Shown piece by piece: positions 1-8,105 of a stretch of 64,000 nt of DNA (the stretch's first letter is position 1; every line of letters starts with the position of its first letter). The notes beneath the pieces were generated by a model. The model was not told where the DNA came from and did not search any database. It worked only from the letters and a program-made list of their open reading frames with translations. The stretch comes from Dyadobacter sp. CY345. Lineage in GTDB: Bacteria; Bacteroidota; Bacteroidia; Cytophagales; Spirosomataceae. The position numbers and the translations under genes were made by a program. Location: the NCBI RefSeq assembly GCF_021502725.1, contig NZ_JAKFFS010000003.1, positions 186,001 through 250,000 of the forward strand. The letters run 5' to 3'.

Positions 1-299
1 CCATATTCTGCAAGTTTTGGCTGAATTTCTGTAATGAAAAACTGCAATGCGTTGATCAAGCCTGTATTTGCAGTATCACAAGTCTGGCGTATATATCTCC
101 ATGCGAAATTTTCTGATAAATATGATTCAAGTTCACTCCGGTCTAAAAACCATTGACGGAGGTCCGAAGCAGAATTTATTTCCCTGGCTTTTAAATTATC
201 ATAAAATGGCTGAAGATCTTCCCAGCTTTTCAGATCAAATTCTTCTCCTATAAAAACCCGTTCAGATCGGGCCAACGTGCTAGTTTCCTGATTTATCAT
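1..299 (-). CDS. M3 family oligoendopeptidase, N-terminal part (cut by window edge)
   Basis: Reading the minus strand from the ATG at 299 gives about 99 codons without a stop, beginning MINQETSTLARSERVFIGEE and continuing with the segments REINSASDLRQWFLDRSELE and FAWRYIHQTCDT. These resemble the helical N-terminal region of PepF/M3 oligoendopeptidases, zinc metallopeptidases that cut short cytosolic peptides. The catalytic HExxH lies outside the window, so activity cannot be judged. A purine-rich AAAGGA sits just before the ATG. The gene begins only 20 nt after the stop of the BufC-like gene and on the same strand, so it may be the last member of the MNIO operon. The family call rests on recalled motif similarity. 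Confidence 0.7.
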   Translation of the reverse strand, partial: MINQETSTLARSERVFIGEEFDLKSWEDLQPFYDNLKAREINSASDLRQWFLDRSELESYLSENFAWRYIRQTCDTANTGLINALQFFITEIQPKLAEY

Positions 300-319
300 C
301 TTTCCTTTGATTGTGATAA

Positions 320-898
320 TTATATTTTCAAAGGTAAGGTGGAATTGGCTGAAAGTGAAATGGACGTAATTTCTTCTACTTCAAATGATCCGATTATTTT
401 ATCAGAAAGTGTCATAGAAAATGAGCCGGACTGAATCGATTCATTGGATAAGTCATTTTGAACTAATCCGTATATAATTGGAAAAGGATCGCAAGGCCAT
501 ACGATTTCGTCTTCATAAGCTTCATTTCGGTTGATGGCAATCATTCCAAGCTCAAAACGCGCAATAATTGAGGTGAGGCCGATTGTGTTTTTCGAAAGCC
601 AGGACAAAAAGTGGGGGCCGATTTCTTCGATAAACGAGGAGTGGTTGTTGGCCTGAAAGTAGCGCGCAGTAGTCGTTTCCATTTGCCCGGTAGCTTTTAG
701 AAAGCGGGAAGTGAAAAAGCAGTATCGCTCCAAATGGTTTTGGCGCCACCATAGTGCAATTGCGCGGACGAGTTGTAGATTTGATGATTTCGCGACAGAA
801 TGAAAATAATTTTCATCCCCGTATTCCGGCAGATAGTTGTCCTTTACAAGACCAAGTATCTTCTTTTGAAGATCAGCAAGTGGCAGGTGATTTTTCAT
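320..898 (-). CDS. HvfC/BufC-like (DUF2063-type) partner protein
   Basis: A 192-residue protein without signal peptide or membrane segment. Its N-terminal half is helical, and the stretch around residues 80-100 (RYFQANNHSSFIEEIGPHFL) resembles the N-terminal DUF2063 domain of HvfC/BufC proteins. In known bufferin and TglHI-type clusters such proteins accompany a DUF692/MNIO enzyme and are thought to help it bind its substrate peptide. The start codon lies inside the end of the MNIO gene (26 nt overlap), which implies translational coupling. Sequence similarity is moderate; the assignment leans on the neighbour. An alternative is an unrelated MNIO-associated protein of the same size. Confidence 0.6.
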   Translation of the reverse strand: MKNHLPLADLQKKILGLVKDNYLPEYGDENYFHSVAKSSNLQLVRAIALWWRQNHLERYCFFTSRFLKATGQMETTTARYFQANNHSSFIEEIGPHFLSWLSKNTIGLTSIIARFELGMIAINRNEAYEDEIVWPCDPFPIIYGLVQNDLSNESIQSGSFSMTLSDKIIGSFEVEEITSISLSANSTLPLKI

Positions 899-1736
899 AA
901 AACAGAACTTTTAATTTTTCAAGTTCATTTAAAATGGCTTCCTGACCAACGCGGTCAACAAACTCGTCAAGTAATTCATAGGTGATCGCTTCCAGGTTTT
1001 CAGGTTGGTAGCGTTCTATAACGTGTTGGGTTAATTCAAGGGTTGTATCGCTCGTAAGCCCGGCATGTATGTCTGTCATGAAGCCGCTGTCCATAAAACC
1101 GCTGGCAATATGAAATTCTTTGATATGATTGCAATTCAGCTCATTAAGGAATAATTCGATATTCAATCCATGATTAAAGGCATCACATTCCAGGTTGTAA
1201 ATGTCAAGTATCAGACCACATCCTGTTCTTTCACAGATTTTATTCAGAAAATCTGCATGAGAATAATTGCTATGATATTCCGGAATAAGGCTGACCACAT
1301 TTTCCAGCAAAAAGGGAATGTTGTAACGATCCTGAATTTTATTGATGCGATCGCAGACCATAGCAAGTGTTTCAATAGTGCGGGGTAGCGTCACCATGGT
1401 ACCCAGATTTACGCCGTCAACAAATATGTAAGCCAGGTGCTCGCTATGCCATTTTAAGCAAAGATTTTCTAGAAGTTCGTCCAGAAGATTCAGGTAGTTT
1501 TTGGAAACACCATCGTAAGAGCCGATTGATAAACCGACTCCATGAACCAGAAGGTCAATTTTGTCATCAACCTTTTTTAGTTCTTCAAGCTTCTCAGGAT
1601 TAATACTGGCCACTCCTTTTCGGGAAGTGGCCAGAGAGTCGGGACTGAATTCGAGGTAGTCTACAACAGAAAGAAGTTTTTCCAGAAAATCAGGACGGCC
1701 TCCTTCATAAGTAGTTCCAATCTTGATCGGTTTCAT
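873..1736 (-). CDS. DUF692 / MNIO family multinuclear non-heme iron oxidase (MbnB/BufB-like)
   Basis: A 287-residue TIM-barrel protein of the DUF692 family, relatives of which (MbnB, TglH, ChrH, BufB) use two or three iron ions and O2 to modify cysteine or other residues in ribosomal peptides. The family metal-ligand pattern is intact: H65 in HGVGLSIG, H97 and H100 in WHSEHLAY, E145-N146 in LLENV, D178 and N181 in LDIYNL, H189, H209 in EFHIA, D222 and H224 in DIHAG, and E254 in YELLDE. The start ATG overlaps the upstream gene's stop by one base (TGATG), and its end overlaps the BufC-like gene, so the three are one translationally coupled unit. The substrate is not known; the 91-residue upstream protein is the obvious candidate. 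Confidence 0.88.
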   Translation of the reverse strand: MKPIKIGTTYEGGRPDFLEKLLSVVDYLEFSPDSLATSRKGVASINPEKLEELKKVDDKIDLLVHGVGLSIGSYDGVSKNYLNLLDELLENLCLKWHSEHLAYIFVDGVNLGTMVTLPRTIETLAMVCDRINKIQDRYNIPFLLENVVSLIPEYHSNYSHADFLNKICERTGCGLILDIYNLECDAFNHGLNIELFLNELNCNHIKEFHIASGFMDSGFMTDIHAGLTSDTTLELTQHVIERYQPENLEAITYELLDEFVDRVGQEAILNELEKLKVLFYEKSPATC

Positions 1737-2011
1737 CAGAATTGTTGTTTGAACTCGATATCATTCAGAATTTTAAATTCGACAACAGATTCCAGTTTCA
1801 AAGCTCTTCCGAATCGTTCACGATCGATCAGGATATCATCGATACCTATGAACAGGTCCCGTCCACCAAGCCCACAGGCTGTACAACCACTTTCTTTGTA
1901 AATTCTTTCCAAAATTTCGTTGATCTGATCTTTGGTCACGGACGGACGAACCTTAATTGCCAATGTTGTTTTACCGGCTGTCAGTTTGCTGGTAATTGCT
2001 TGATCTACCAT
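1736..2011 (-). CDS. Small CxxC protein, candidate MNIO substrate or partner
   Basis: A 91-residue protein, first gene of the DUF692 operon. It has no signal peptide. The only cysteines are C43 and C46 in a glycine-rich motif, SGCTACGLGGRD, sitting between a predicted beta-alpha segment (residues 15-40) and a second beta-rich half. Its stop overlaps the MNIO start (TGATG). First position, small size and paired cysteines match the layout of precursor genes in MNIO clusters such as bufferins or TglA. However, the cysteines are central rather than in a C-terminal core, so it may instead be a folded accessory protein. No named family recognised. Confidence 0.75.
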   Translation of the reverse strand: MVDQAITSKLTAGKTTLAIKVRPSVTKDQINEILERIYKESGCTACGLGGRDLFIGIDDILIDRERFGRALKLESVVEFKILNDIEFKQQF

Positions 2012-2270
2012 AATCGTAAGAGTTTAATAGATAAAATCTGGCAATGTTTAAAAGGGAATTGCCTTACCCCAACATTATTGCACGCTTGCGAAAGGCTGGA
2101 AAGCGATAATGTAGAGGCTTAGTCGTCGGCGAAAGCTATTTTGGTAACATGATTTGCGAATTTTTTTATCCGTTGAATAGAAACATTTTTATCATCCTTA
2201 AACTACTGATACATAGTTGTTAAAAACATTTGATTTTACGTATATTACCGTCAAGTATCCGCCTAGCACT
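2012..2270. promoter_or_regulatory. Divergent intergenic region between the MNIO operon and the sigma factor
   Basis: About 259 bp separate the divergent starts at 2011 (minus) and 2271 (plus), so promoters for both operons must lie here. It is AT-rich, with runs such as aattttttttat. I could not fix a convincing TAnnTTTG element for either direction. A TTG codon at 2217 could extend the sigma factor by 18 residues but has no ribosome site, so I treat it as non-coding. Confidence 0.4.
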
Positions 2271-2867
2271 ATGCCATTCTTTCAAAAAAAGTTCTCTGAT
2301 GATGATCTGATTGAAGGGATTTTATCCGACAACGGCCAACGCCGCTTTTGTGAAAATCGCCTTTACGAAAAATATATGTATTTGATCCGCGGAGGCGAGT
2401 GGAAGCATAAGCTTTCTCACGATGAATGCTCGATGGTTTATTCCGATACGATCCTGACAATTATAGAAAACATTCAAAATGGGAGCTTTAAGGGGCATTC
2501 TTCATTAAAAACGTATTTAAATCAGATCTTTTCTAACAAATGTGTTGACCTGCTGCGTAAAAATGCGACTAATCGCCAACAGGTTCATCATGGCGAAACA
2601 TTGGACGACTATGTCAATATGCTTCCTGACGAATCACGTGGCATTGTGCAGCGACTTATCGATCAGTATGATATTGAACTTTTACATACCCGGTTACGAG
2701 AAATCGGCGAGAAGTGCCAGCAAATGATCAAAGCCTGGGGCGAAGGATATATGGATCAGGAGATTGCTGTTGAGATGGGTTATCAGTCGGCAGCCGTAGT
2801 GAAGACAAGCCGTTTAAGATGTCTTGAAAAGTTGAGGGATTTGTATAAAGGGGGTAAAAATGATTAG
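2271..2867 (+). CDS. ECF-type RNA polymerase sigma factor
   Basis: About 198 residues from the ATG at 2271. Region 2 lies roughly in residues 10-100 (YMYLIRGGEWKHKLSHDECS, then SSLKTYLNQIFSNKCVDLLR), and a C-terminal region 4 helix-turn-helix is seen in YMDQEIAVEMGYQSAAVVKT. This is the divergent small sigma-70 type common in Cytophagales. The single-TM TPR gene starts 18 nt after its stop, followed by protease genes, so it probably directs transcription of this same operon or an envelope response. The upstream TTG at 2217 is in frame but less likely as start. Target promoters are not visible. Confidence 0.8.
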   Translation: MPFFQKKFSDDDLIEGILSDNGQRRFCENRLYEKYMYLIRGGEWKHKLSHDECSMVYSDTILTIIENIQNGSFKGHSSLKTYLNQIFSNKCVDLLRKNATNRQQVHHGETLDDYVNMLPDESRGIVQRLIDQYDIELLHTRLREIGEKCQQMIKAWGEGYMDQEIAVEMGYQSAAVVKTSRLRCLEKLRDLYKGGKND

Positions 2868-2885
2868 AGGCGAACAAATCAGATT

Positions 2886-3605
2886 ATGGAAGAGCGAATA
2901 GACGATTATTTTAAAAAGCAGCTCCCTGAATTGGAGAGAAAAAAGTTCGAGGAAGACTTGAAATCGAGTCCTGAACTGGCCGAATCTGTGGCGTTTTATT
3001 TAGTTACACACGATGCGGCAAAACAAAATGCCCGAGAAAAGGAGCTTATCAAGAGACATGCAGAATGGCAGAAATTAGGTCCTGCTGAATCGAAGACAAT
3101 TAACAGACAATTGATTTATTATACTTCTGCGGCAGTCATCCTGATCGCTTTGGGACTTGGCTGGTTTTTCCTGAAATCAGGAACTCAAGACCGGGAATTG
3201 CTGGCGAACGCGTACGTCGAAAAAAACTTTTCAACGCTGAGTGTTCAGATGGATGGAGATGCTGACAGTTTACAACAGGCCGTCGGTGCGTATAATATGG
3301 GAGAATTTAGTACTGCCGAAAATCAGGTGGAAGCTATCTTGAAACGGGATCCTGAAAACGCCGAGGCACAAAAACTTGCAGGGATTGTTTCCCTGAAACT
3401 TAAAAATTACGACAAAGCGATTACCTACTTTCATCAGCTTGGAGAACAAGAAAATCTGTTCTCAAATCCGGGAAAGTTTTATGAAGCCATTGCACACATT
3501 CAGCGAGGTTTGCCGTTAGATAAGAAATTGGCGGACAGCTTGTTGGAGGAGGTAATTGATAGTAACTTGGACGGAAAGGAGGAGGCTGAAAAGTGGGTGA
3601 AATGA
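2886..3605 (+). CDS. Single-TM protein with periplasmic TPR, probable anti-sigma factor
   Basis: A 239-residue protein. The N-terminal part (residues 1-75) is charged and helical, beginning MEERIDDYFKKQLPELERKK, a pattern seen in the cytoplasmic part of Bacteroidota anti-sigma-like proteins. One membrane helix follows at about residues 78-96 (YYTSAAVILIALGLGWFF). The rest carries tetratricopeptide-like repeats at about 130-190 (AVGAYNMGEFSTAENQVEAI, KNYDKAITYFHQLGE). The predicted layout is a cytosolic sigma-binding tail and a periplasmic TPR sensor. Position directly after the sigma gene supports this role; no zinc-binding anti-sigma motif is present, so the mechanism is inferred. Confidence 0.7.
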   Translation: MEERIDDYFKKQLPELERKKFEEDLKSSPELAESVAFYLVTHDAAKQNAREKELIKRHAEWQKLGPAESKTINRQLIYYTSAAVILIALGLGWFFLKSGTQDRELLANAYVEKNFSTLSVQMDGDADSLQQAVGAYNMGEFSTAENQVEAILKRDPENAEAQKLAGIVSLKLKNYDKAITYFHQLGEQENLFSNPGKFYEAIAHIQRGLPLDKKLADSLLEEVIDSNLDGKEEAEKWVK

Positions 3606-3638
3606 TGCATTTATATTTAAACCTAACCACGTCCCCAA

Positions 3639-5024
3639 ATGAAATACCTATTTTCACTAACCGCCGCCTTAGCCGCATTTTTTGTATTTGCCTGCCGTTC
3701 GAAAAAAAAGAAAACTCTGGCTTGGAAAGCAGATTGTAATAGAGGTTATTACCAAACATTAAAAGATGGTAAACCTGTAAAAAAATTAGATAAAGATTTC
3801 GAATATGATAAGTCTCTTACGTTCGGACTTGTCGCGGGCAATGGTGAAGTCCCAATTGATTTTATATTTAAATATCACGACAGTTTCGACATTTCAGAGA
3901 TTGAGAAAATTGAGAACGAAATCAGGACGAAATATCCTGATCTGCATGTGGAGGTCTGTGATTGTAGCCCACGTTTGAGGAGATATTACAATTTCCCAAT
4001 TGGCGTAATTAGTAAAAGCGGTGAAAAACTGACTGTTGGAAACGGATCTACGAAAGAGGGAGATGTAGAATTTTCAAAGGTAGTTGGTTTCGCACCTAAT
4101 TATAGATTGCAAAAAGGACCATCCGGCTTTGGAACTCTAAAAACATATCGTGGTGAGACTTCAAAATATGCTTCGAAATTTCCCGGCATTGCTATAGACG
4201 AGGAAGATAAATTTGTAAAAATTGCGGTCTTGGATACTGGTTATGGTGATGGAACGGTATTTCCCAATTTTTCTTTGCAAGACACATGTATCCTGTCTTC
4301 AAAATACTTTAACAATCCCATAGATGACGATGACACCAAGCATGGTACTTTTGTCACCGGACTAATTTTAAAGCAATTGCCAGTTGATGTCCGTGTAGGT
4401 ATTATACCTGTTAAGGTCTTAAACTCAGCGGGTAATGGGAGTATCTTTGATTTGATATGTGCTTTGTCGTCATTAAAAGGTAAAAAAGTTGATATTATTA
4501 ATGCCAGTTTAGGATATTATGCACCGAAAGAAGACGAAGTAACAAACAAATTTATCGGAACTTGTATCAAAGAAACTGGCGCATTGTTTTTTGCAGCGGC
4601 CGGAAACGAAAGTTACGAAATGGATACATTGGATGGAACTAATAGCCGAGATTTGTCTTTAAGAAATCTTAGGTTTTTTCCTGCTTGTTTAAAAAACATA
4701 CCAAATTTGATTTCGGTAACTTCTTCTGTTGAATCCAGAACATCTCTCGGTTCATTGGAAGTATGTGATAATCAAAATTATTCGCCTCAGTTTGTAAAAG
4801 TAGCGGTTAAGGCAGATACTTCTTGTGGATTTTCATTATCCGGATCTTTGGTGAACGGGACCGGCATGGGAACCTCATTCGCCACACCGGTCGCGGCAGG
4901 AAAAGCCGCAGCAAAAATCGCGGGCGGCGCTGCTGTGAACCCCAATTTATTATCTCAGATTGCATCGCCTCATAATTGGATTTCTCCCGCACAAGTAGAT
5001 GGTAATAATACCATTATTCCGTAA
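3639..5024 (+). CDS. S8 (subtilisin-like) serine peptidase lipoprotein
   Basis: A 461-residue subtilase. It begins with a lipoprotein signal peptide whose lipobox is FVFAC, followed by a basic RSKKKK stretch, so it should be lipid-anchored in the periplasm. The catalytic triad is complete: D199 in AVLDTGYG, H235 in KHGTFVTG, S413 in GTGMGTSFATP; the oxyanion asparagine is N323 in AAAGNES. Residues 25-190 form an unrecognised N-terminal region that may be a propeptide or targeting domain. It lies 33 nt after the TPR anti-sigma-like gene and 14 nt before the CHAT gene. Substrate unknown; its neighbours are the natural candidates. Confidence 0.88.
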   Translation: MKYLFSLTAALAAFFVFACRSKKKKTLAWKADCNRGYYQTLKDGKPVKKLDKDFEYDKSLTFGLVAGNGEVPIDFIFKYHDSFDISEIEKIENEIRTKYPDLHVEVCDCSPRLRRYYNFPIGVISKSGEKLTVGNGSTKEGDVEFSKVVGFAPNYRLQKGPSGFGTLKTYRGETSKYASKFPGIAIDEEDKFVKIAVLDTGYGDGTVFPNFSLQDTCILSSKYFNNPIDDDDTKHGTFVTGLILKQLPVDVRVGIIPVKVLNSAGNGSIFDLICALSSLKGKKVDIINASLGYYAPKEDEVTNKFIGTCIKETGALFFAAAGNESYEMDTLDGTNSRDLSLRNLRFFPACLKNIPNLISVTSSVESRTSLGSLEVCDNQNYSPQFVKVAVKADTSCGFSLSGSLVNGTGMGTSFATPVAAGKAAAKIAGGAAVNPNLLSQIASPHNWISPAQVDGNNTIIP

Positions 5025-5038
5025 AATAAAAACATGGA

Positions 5039-7843
5039 ATGAAATCTCGTCTACTGTTAGTATTCATATTCAATTTATTGGTATGCATTGAAGCAAAAGC
5101 CCAATGCGTACCAATAAATGTTTTATACGACAATCTTGAAAAAGCTAATGACGACTTAGGAGATAGGGAATTGCTGTTTTTTTGTATTGATTTACAAAAA
5201 AGATTTTTGAAATGCAGCTATAAAAACGATTCAATTCGGGCAAAGATATTGCATCTTATTGGCCGTTCTTATTGGCAGCTTGACAGTCTTGCTCTCGGAG
5301 AAAAATACACTTTACAGGCAATCAAAATTAATCTTTCGAAAAGTAATACTGCAAGTCCCAAAAATACCGCAAATAGTTATTTAAATCTAGGCAATATAGA
5401 ACGGTCGCTCAATAATTCGGATAAATCGGTCCAGGCATTCCAGAATGGAATTCAAATTGCACAAAACTATCCAGATAAGATTTATTTGCTGCCGATGATA
5501 TATCAACGGCTCGCAAACTTGTATTATGATTCAGGTAATTACCAAAAATGTCTCTCATATGCAGAAATCGGAGAAAGTATTGCCAGAAAGCAAGGGTCGG
5601 TAGTTCAACAGGTTAACAATAGAGTTGAAAGAATTCAGGCACTCAACGCGCTAAATAATGTAAGAGGGGCATTTGAATTGCTGAAGGGGACCAACGAAAT
5701 GGTTGGACAATTGAGCGATCATAAAACCAGAGGATTTGTGCTGACGCAAGTGGCAGATCTGTATGCTTCCAAGAATAGTTTTACAAAAGCAATCGAAGTA
5801 TACGGCCAAGCGTTGACAGAGTTTAAAGAGCACCTCAAAAATGTTAAAACGGATAGTTATGCTCTATTTAACTGTGCTGCTGTTACAAATAATATCGGGA
5901 ATATTTATCTTGAAGAATTACAGGATTATTCTAAGGCTTTGGTTTTTTTTAGTGAATCTTTGAAATATGTGAACCAAGACCTAGCCCGTTCTCGAATCCT
6001 TGGAAACATCGCAGAGTCATACAGCAAACAAGGAAATTATGAGCTCGCAGTCAAAATTTATGAAGAAGCACTTTCAAGGGTTGCGCAGAATAATGTTTTA
6101 GGGAAGGAGGATAATAATCCGCCGGCAAAACTCATTAGAATATCGCCAAATAAGTTATACTTATTGACTCTTATTCGTGATAAAGCTAACACCTTGCTTG
6201 ATTATGCTAAACATAATTCAAATAATATTCCCACACTAAAAAATGCTCTCAAAACCTACATGCTTGCCGATACGATGATCGATTTCATGCGTTGGGAGCA
6301 TACGGGTAATGTAACAAAACTTTTCTGGCGGGATAAAACCCGGGCCATGTACGAGCACGCTATTGAAACCTGTAATCTGCTGAACGACCCGGTAACAGCA
6401 TTTTATTTCTTTGAAAAAAGCCGGGCAGTTATGCTCAACGATCAGTTGAATGAACTTGGAGCAAACCGGCAATTAAGTCAGAAGGATGCGGAACGTGAAA
6501 AGTCACTGCGGCAGCGAATCAGTGATTTGCAAAATAGGCTTGGTGAAAGTAAACCGGAATCAAAGCAGTACATAAGTCTTCGGAACGATTTGTTTCACGT
6601 TCAGGAGCAACAGCAAACTTTTATAAAACAGCTGGAAAAGGCCAATCCGCAATATTATGCTTATAAGTATGATAACCGTGTTCCGACATTAAAAGAAATT
6701 CGAAGTAAAGTTATTCCGGATGGGCAAGTGTTAATTTCTTATTTTGTTGGTGACAGCGCGATGTATGGGCTAAGTATTACGGCAAAAGAAATCAGTCTGA
6801 AAAAAATAAATATTGACGAGTATAAGCGTCACACGCATGAATTTCAGCGGTTACTGAGCAGCAGAGAAAATCAGAACAAGGAATTCGGTAATTATCTGAC
6901 TGCCGCCAACCGCCTTTACGAATTGTTGCTTAAACCTTTCGGGATTAAATCTGACCGCGTCATTATCTCTCCTGATGGTAATTTTTTGCCGTTCGAGAGT
7001 TTGAGTTTTTCACCTTCCAAACCTGAGTTTTTAGTTCGGAAATATGCGTTCAGTTACACATATTCTGCGGGATTTCTTACCAAAACGACACGGCAGAAAA
7101 GTACATTACCTTCGACCAATACATTTTTAGGTATTGCTCCGGTTACCTTTTCGCCAAAACTTAAACAGGCATCCTTGCCGGGATCAGAAATTTCATTGAA
7201 GACGATCAGCGAACATTTTTATTTTCCAAAAATGCTTACCGAAGCAAATGCATCCCGAAAAGCATTTTTGGAGGAGTTGTCAGATTATAAAATTATCCAG
7301 CTTTTAACCCACGCCAGCGCAGATAGTACTGAAAAAGAGCCGACCTTGTATTTTGCCGATGCAGCTATAAAACTGTCGGAACTTCCGTCGTCTGGTTTAT
7401 CCAAAACGCAGTTGATGGTTCTGTCAGCCTGTCGGACCGGTGTTGGAAAAAACCAGAAAGGCGAGGGCGTTTTTAGTCTTGCAAGAGGTTTTGCTGGTAT
7501 CGGTATTCCTTCAACGCTTACAACATTGTGGAGCGTTGAAAATAAAGCTATTTACGAGCTGACAGAATTGTTCTATAAGCAGTTGGATAAAGGACTTCCT
7601 TTGGATCTGGCATTACAGAAAGCTCAGATTGAGTGGCTTGATACTGCTTCAAAAAGCGATCAGTTGCCATATTCCTGGGCAGGAATGGTACTGGTTGGCA
7701 ATACTGAGCCTGTTGAAACGGGGATGGGACGGGTTGGTATTTATATTTTTGGTACTGCAGTGGCGGTATTAATTCTTTTTATGTTACGTAAGAGGCGACA
7801 AAGGTCTGGAAGTAACAATGTAACTGGCTCATTTACCAATTAA
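5039..7843 (+). CDS. TPR-CHAT protease with signal peptide and C-terminal membrane anchor
   Basis: A 934-residue protein. An N-terminal signal peptide ends near AKAQ (residue 22). Multiple TPR units follow over about residues 60-380, then a coiled-coil-like segment near 480-550 (EREKSLRQRISDLQNRL). The C-terminal CHAT domain, a caspase-fold cysteine peptidase, has H758 in LLTHAS and C798 in LSACRTG. A membrane helix (about 907-923) with a basic RKRRQR tail closes the protein. Signal peptide plus C-terminal anchor place the TPR and CHAT parts in the periplasm, which is unusual compared with the cytosolic CHAT effectors of phage defence. Last gene of the sigma-TPR-S8 operon; its 3' end overlaps the DUF433 gene by 11 nt. 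Confidence 0.88.
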   Translation: MKSRLLLVFIFNLLVCIEAKAQCVPINVLYDNLEKANDDLGDRELLFFCIDLQKRFLKCSYKNDSIRAKILHLIGRSYWQLDSLALGEKYTLQAIKINLSKSNTASPKNTANSYLNLGNIERSLNNSDKSVQAFQNGIQIAQNYPDKIYLLPMIYQRLANLYYDSGNYQKCLSYAEIGESIARKQGSVVQQVNNRVERIQALNALNNVRGAFELLKGTNEMVGQLSDHKTRGFVLTQVADLYASKNSFTKAIEVYGQALTEFKEHLKNVKTDSYALFNCAAVTNNIGNIYLEELQDYSKALVFFSESLKYVNQDLARSRILGNIAESYSKQGNYELAVKIYEEALSRVAQNNVLGKEDNNPPAKLIRISPNKLYLLTLIRDKANTLLDYAKHNSNNIPTLKNALKTYMLADTMIDFMRWEHTGNVTKLFWRDKTRAMYEHAIETCNLLNDPVTAFYFFEKSRAVMLNDQLNELGANRQLSQKDAEREKSLRQRISDLQNRLGESKPESKQYISLRNDLFHVQEQQQTFIKQLEKANPQYYAYKYDNRVPTLKEIRSKVIPDGQVLISYFVGDSAMYGLSITAKEISLKKINIDEYKRHTHEFQRLLSSRENQNKEFGNYLTAANRLYELLLKPFGIKSDRVIISPDGNFLPFESLSFSPSKPEFLVRKYAFSYTYSAGFLTKTTRQKSTLPSTNTFLGIAPVTFSPKLKQASLPGSEISLKTISEHFYFPKMLTEANASRKAFLEELSDYKIIQLLTHASADSTEKEPTLYFADAAIKLSELPSSGLSKTQLMVLSACRTGVGKNQKGEGVFSLARGFAGIGIPSTLTTLWSVENKAIYELTELFYKQLDKGLPLDLALQKAQIEWLDTASKSDQLPYSWAGMVLVGNTEPVETGMGRVGIYIFGTAVAVLILFMLRKRRQRSGSNNVTGSFTN

Positions 7844-8033
7844 CAACCGCGTATTGCATTATGGCTTGAATAGCCTGTTTGGTCAATTGCGGATATGCCG
7901 AAAGCAAATCATTTTCAGATGCGCCTTCTCCCAGTTTTCGTAATATCAATTCAACGGTCAGCCGAGTTCCCTTAATAATTGGTTTTCCGAGCATGATCCG
8001 ATGATCTGATATGATATAATTTTGGTAGTTCAT
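7833..8033 (-). CDS. DUF433 protein (antitoxin-like), apparently without a toxin
   Basis: A 66-residue protein with the DUF433 core GKPIIKGTRLTVELILRKLG followed by YPQLTKQAIQAIMQYA, a small winged or helix-turn-helix fold. DUF433 proteins usually act as antitoxins and precede a PIN-like DUF5615 toxin gene. Here the next gene downstream is the convergent CHAT gene, whose 3' end overlaps this one by 11 nt, so no partner exists. It may be a relic or a solitary regulator. The C-terminus ends at AVVNW, slightly shorter than many relatives. Confidence 0.75.
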   Translation of the reverse strand: MNYQNYIISDHRIMLGKPIIKGTRLTVELILRKLGEGASENDLLSAYPQLTKQAIQAIMQYAVVNW

Positions 8034-8105
8034 ATCTCAAAGTGCTTAAATACAAATATAATTAAAATAGCGAAGCAAATACTTTGTACAGCCTGACACT
8101 TTTAA

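Noticed and set aside
1742-2122. 126-codon plus-strand frame across the CxxC protein
   Set aside because: Antisense to a gene held in a tight overlapping operon; its translation shows no known motif.
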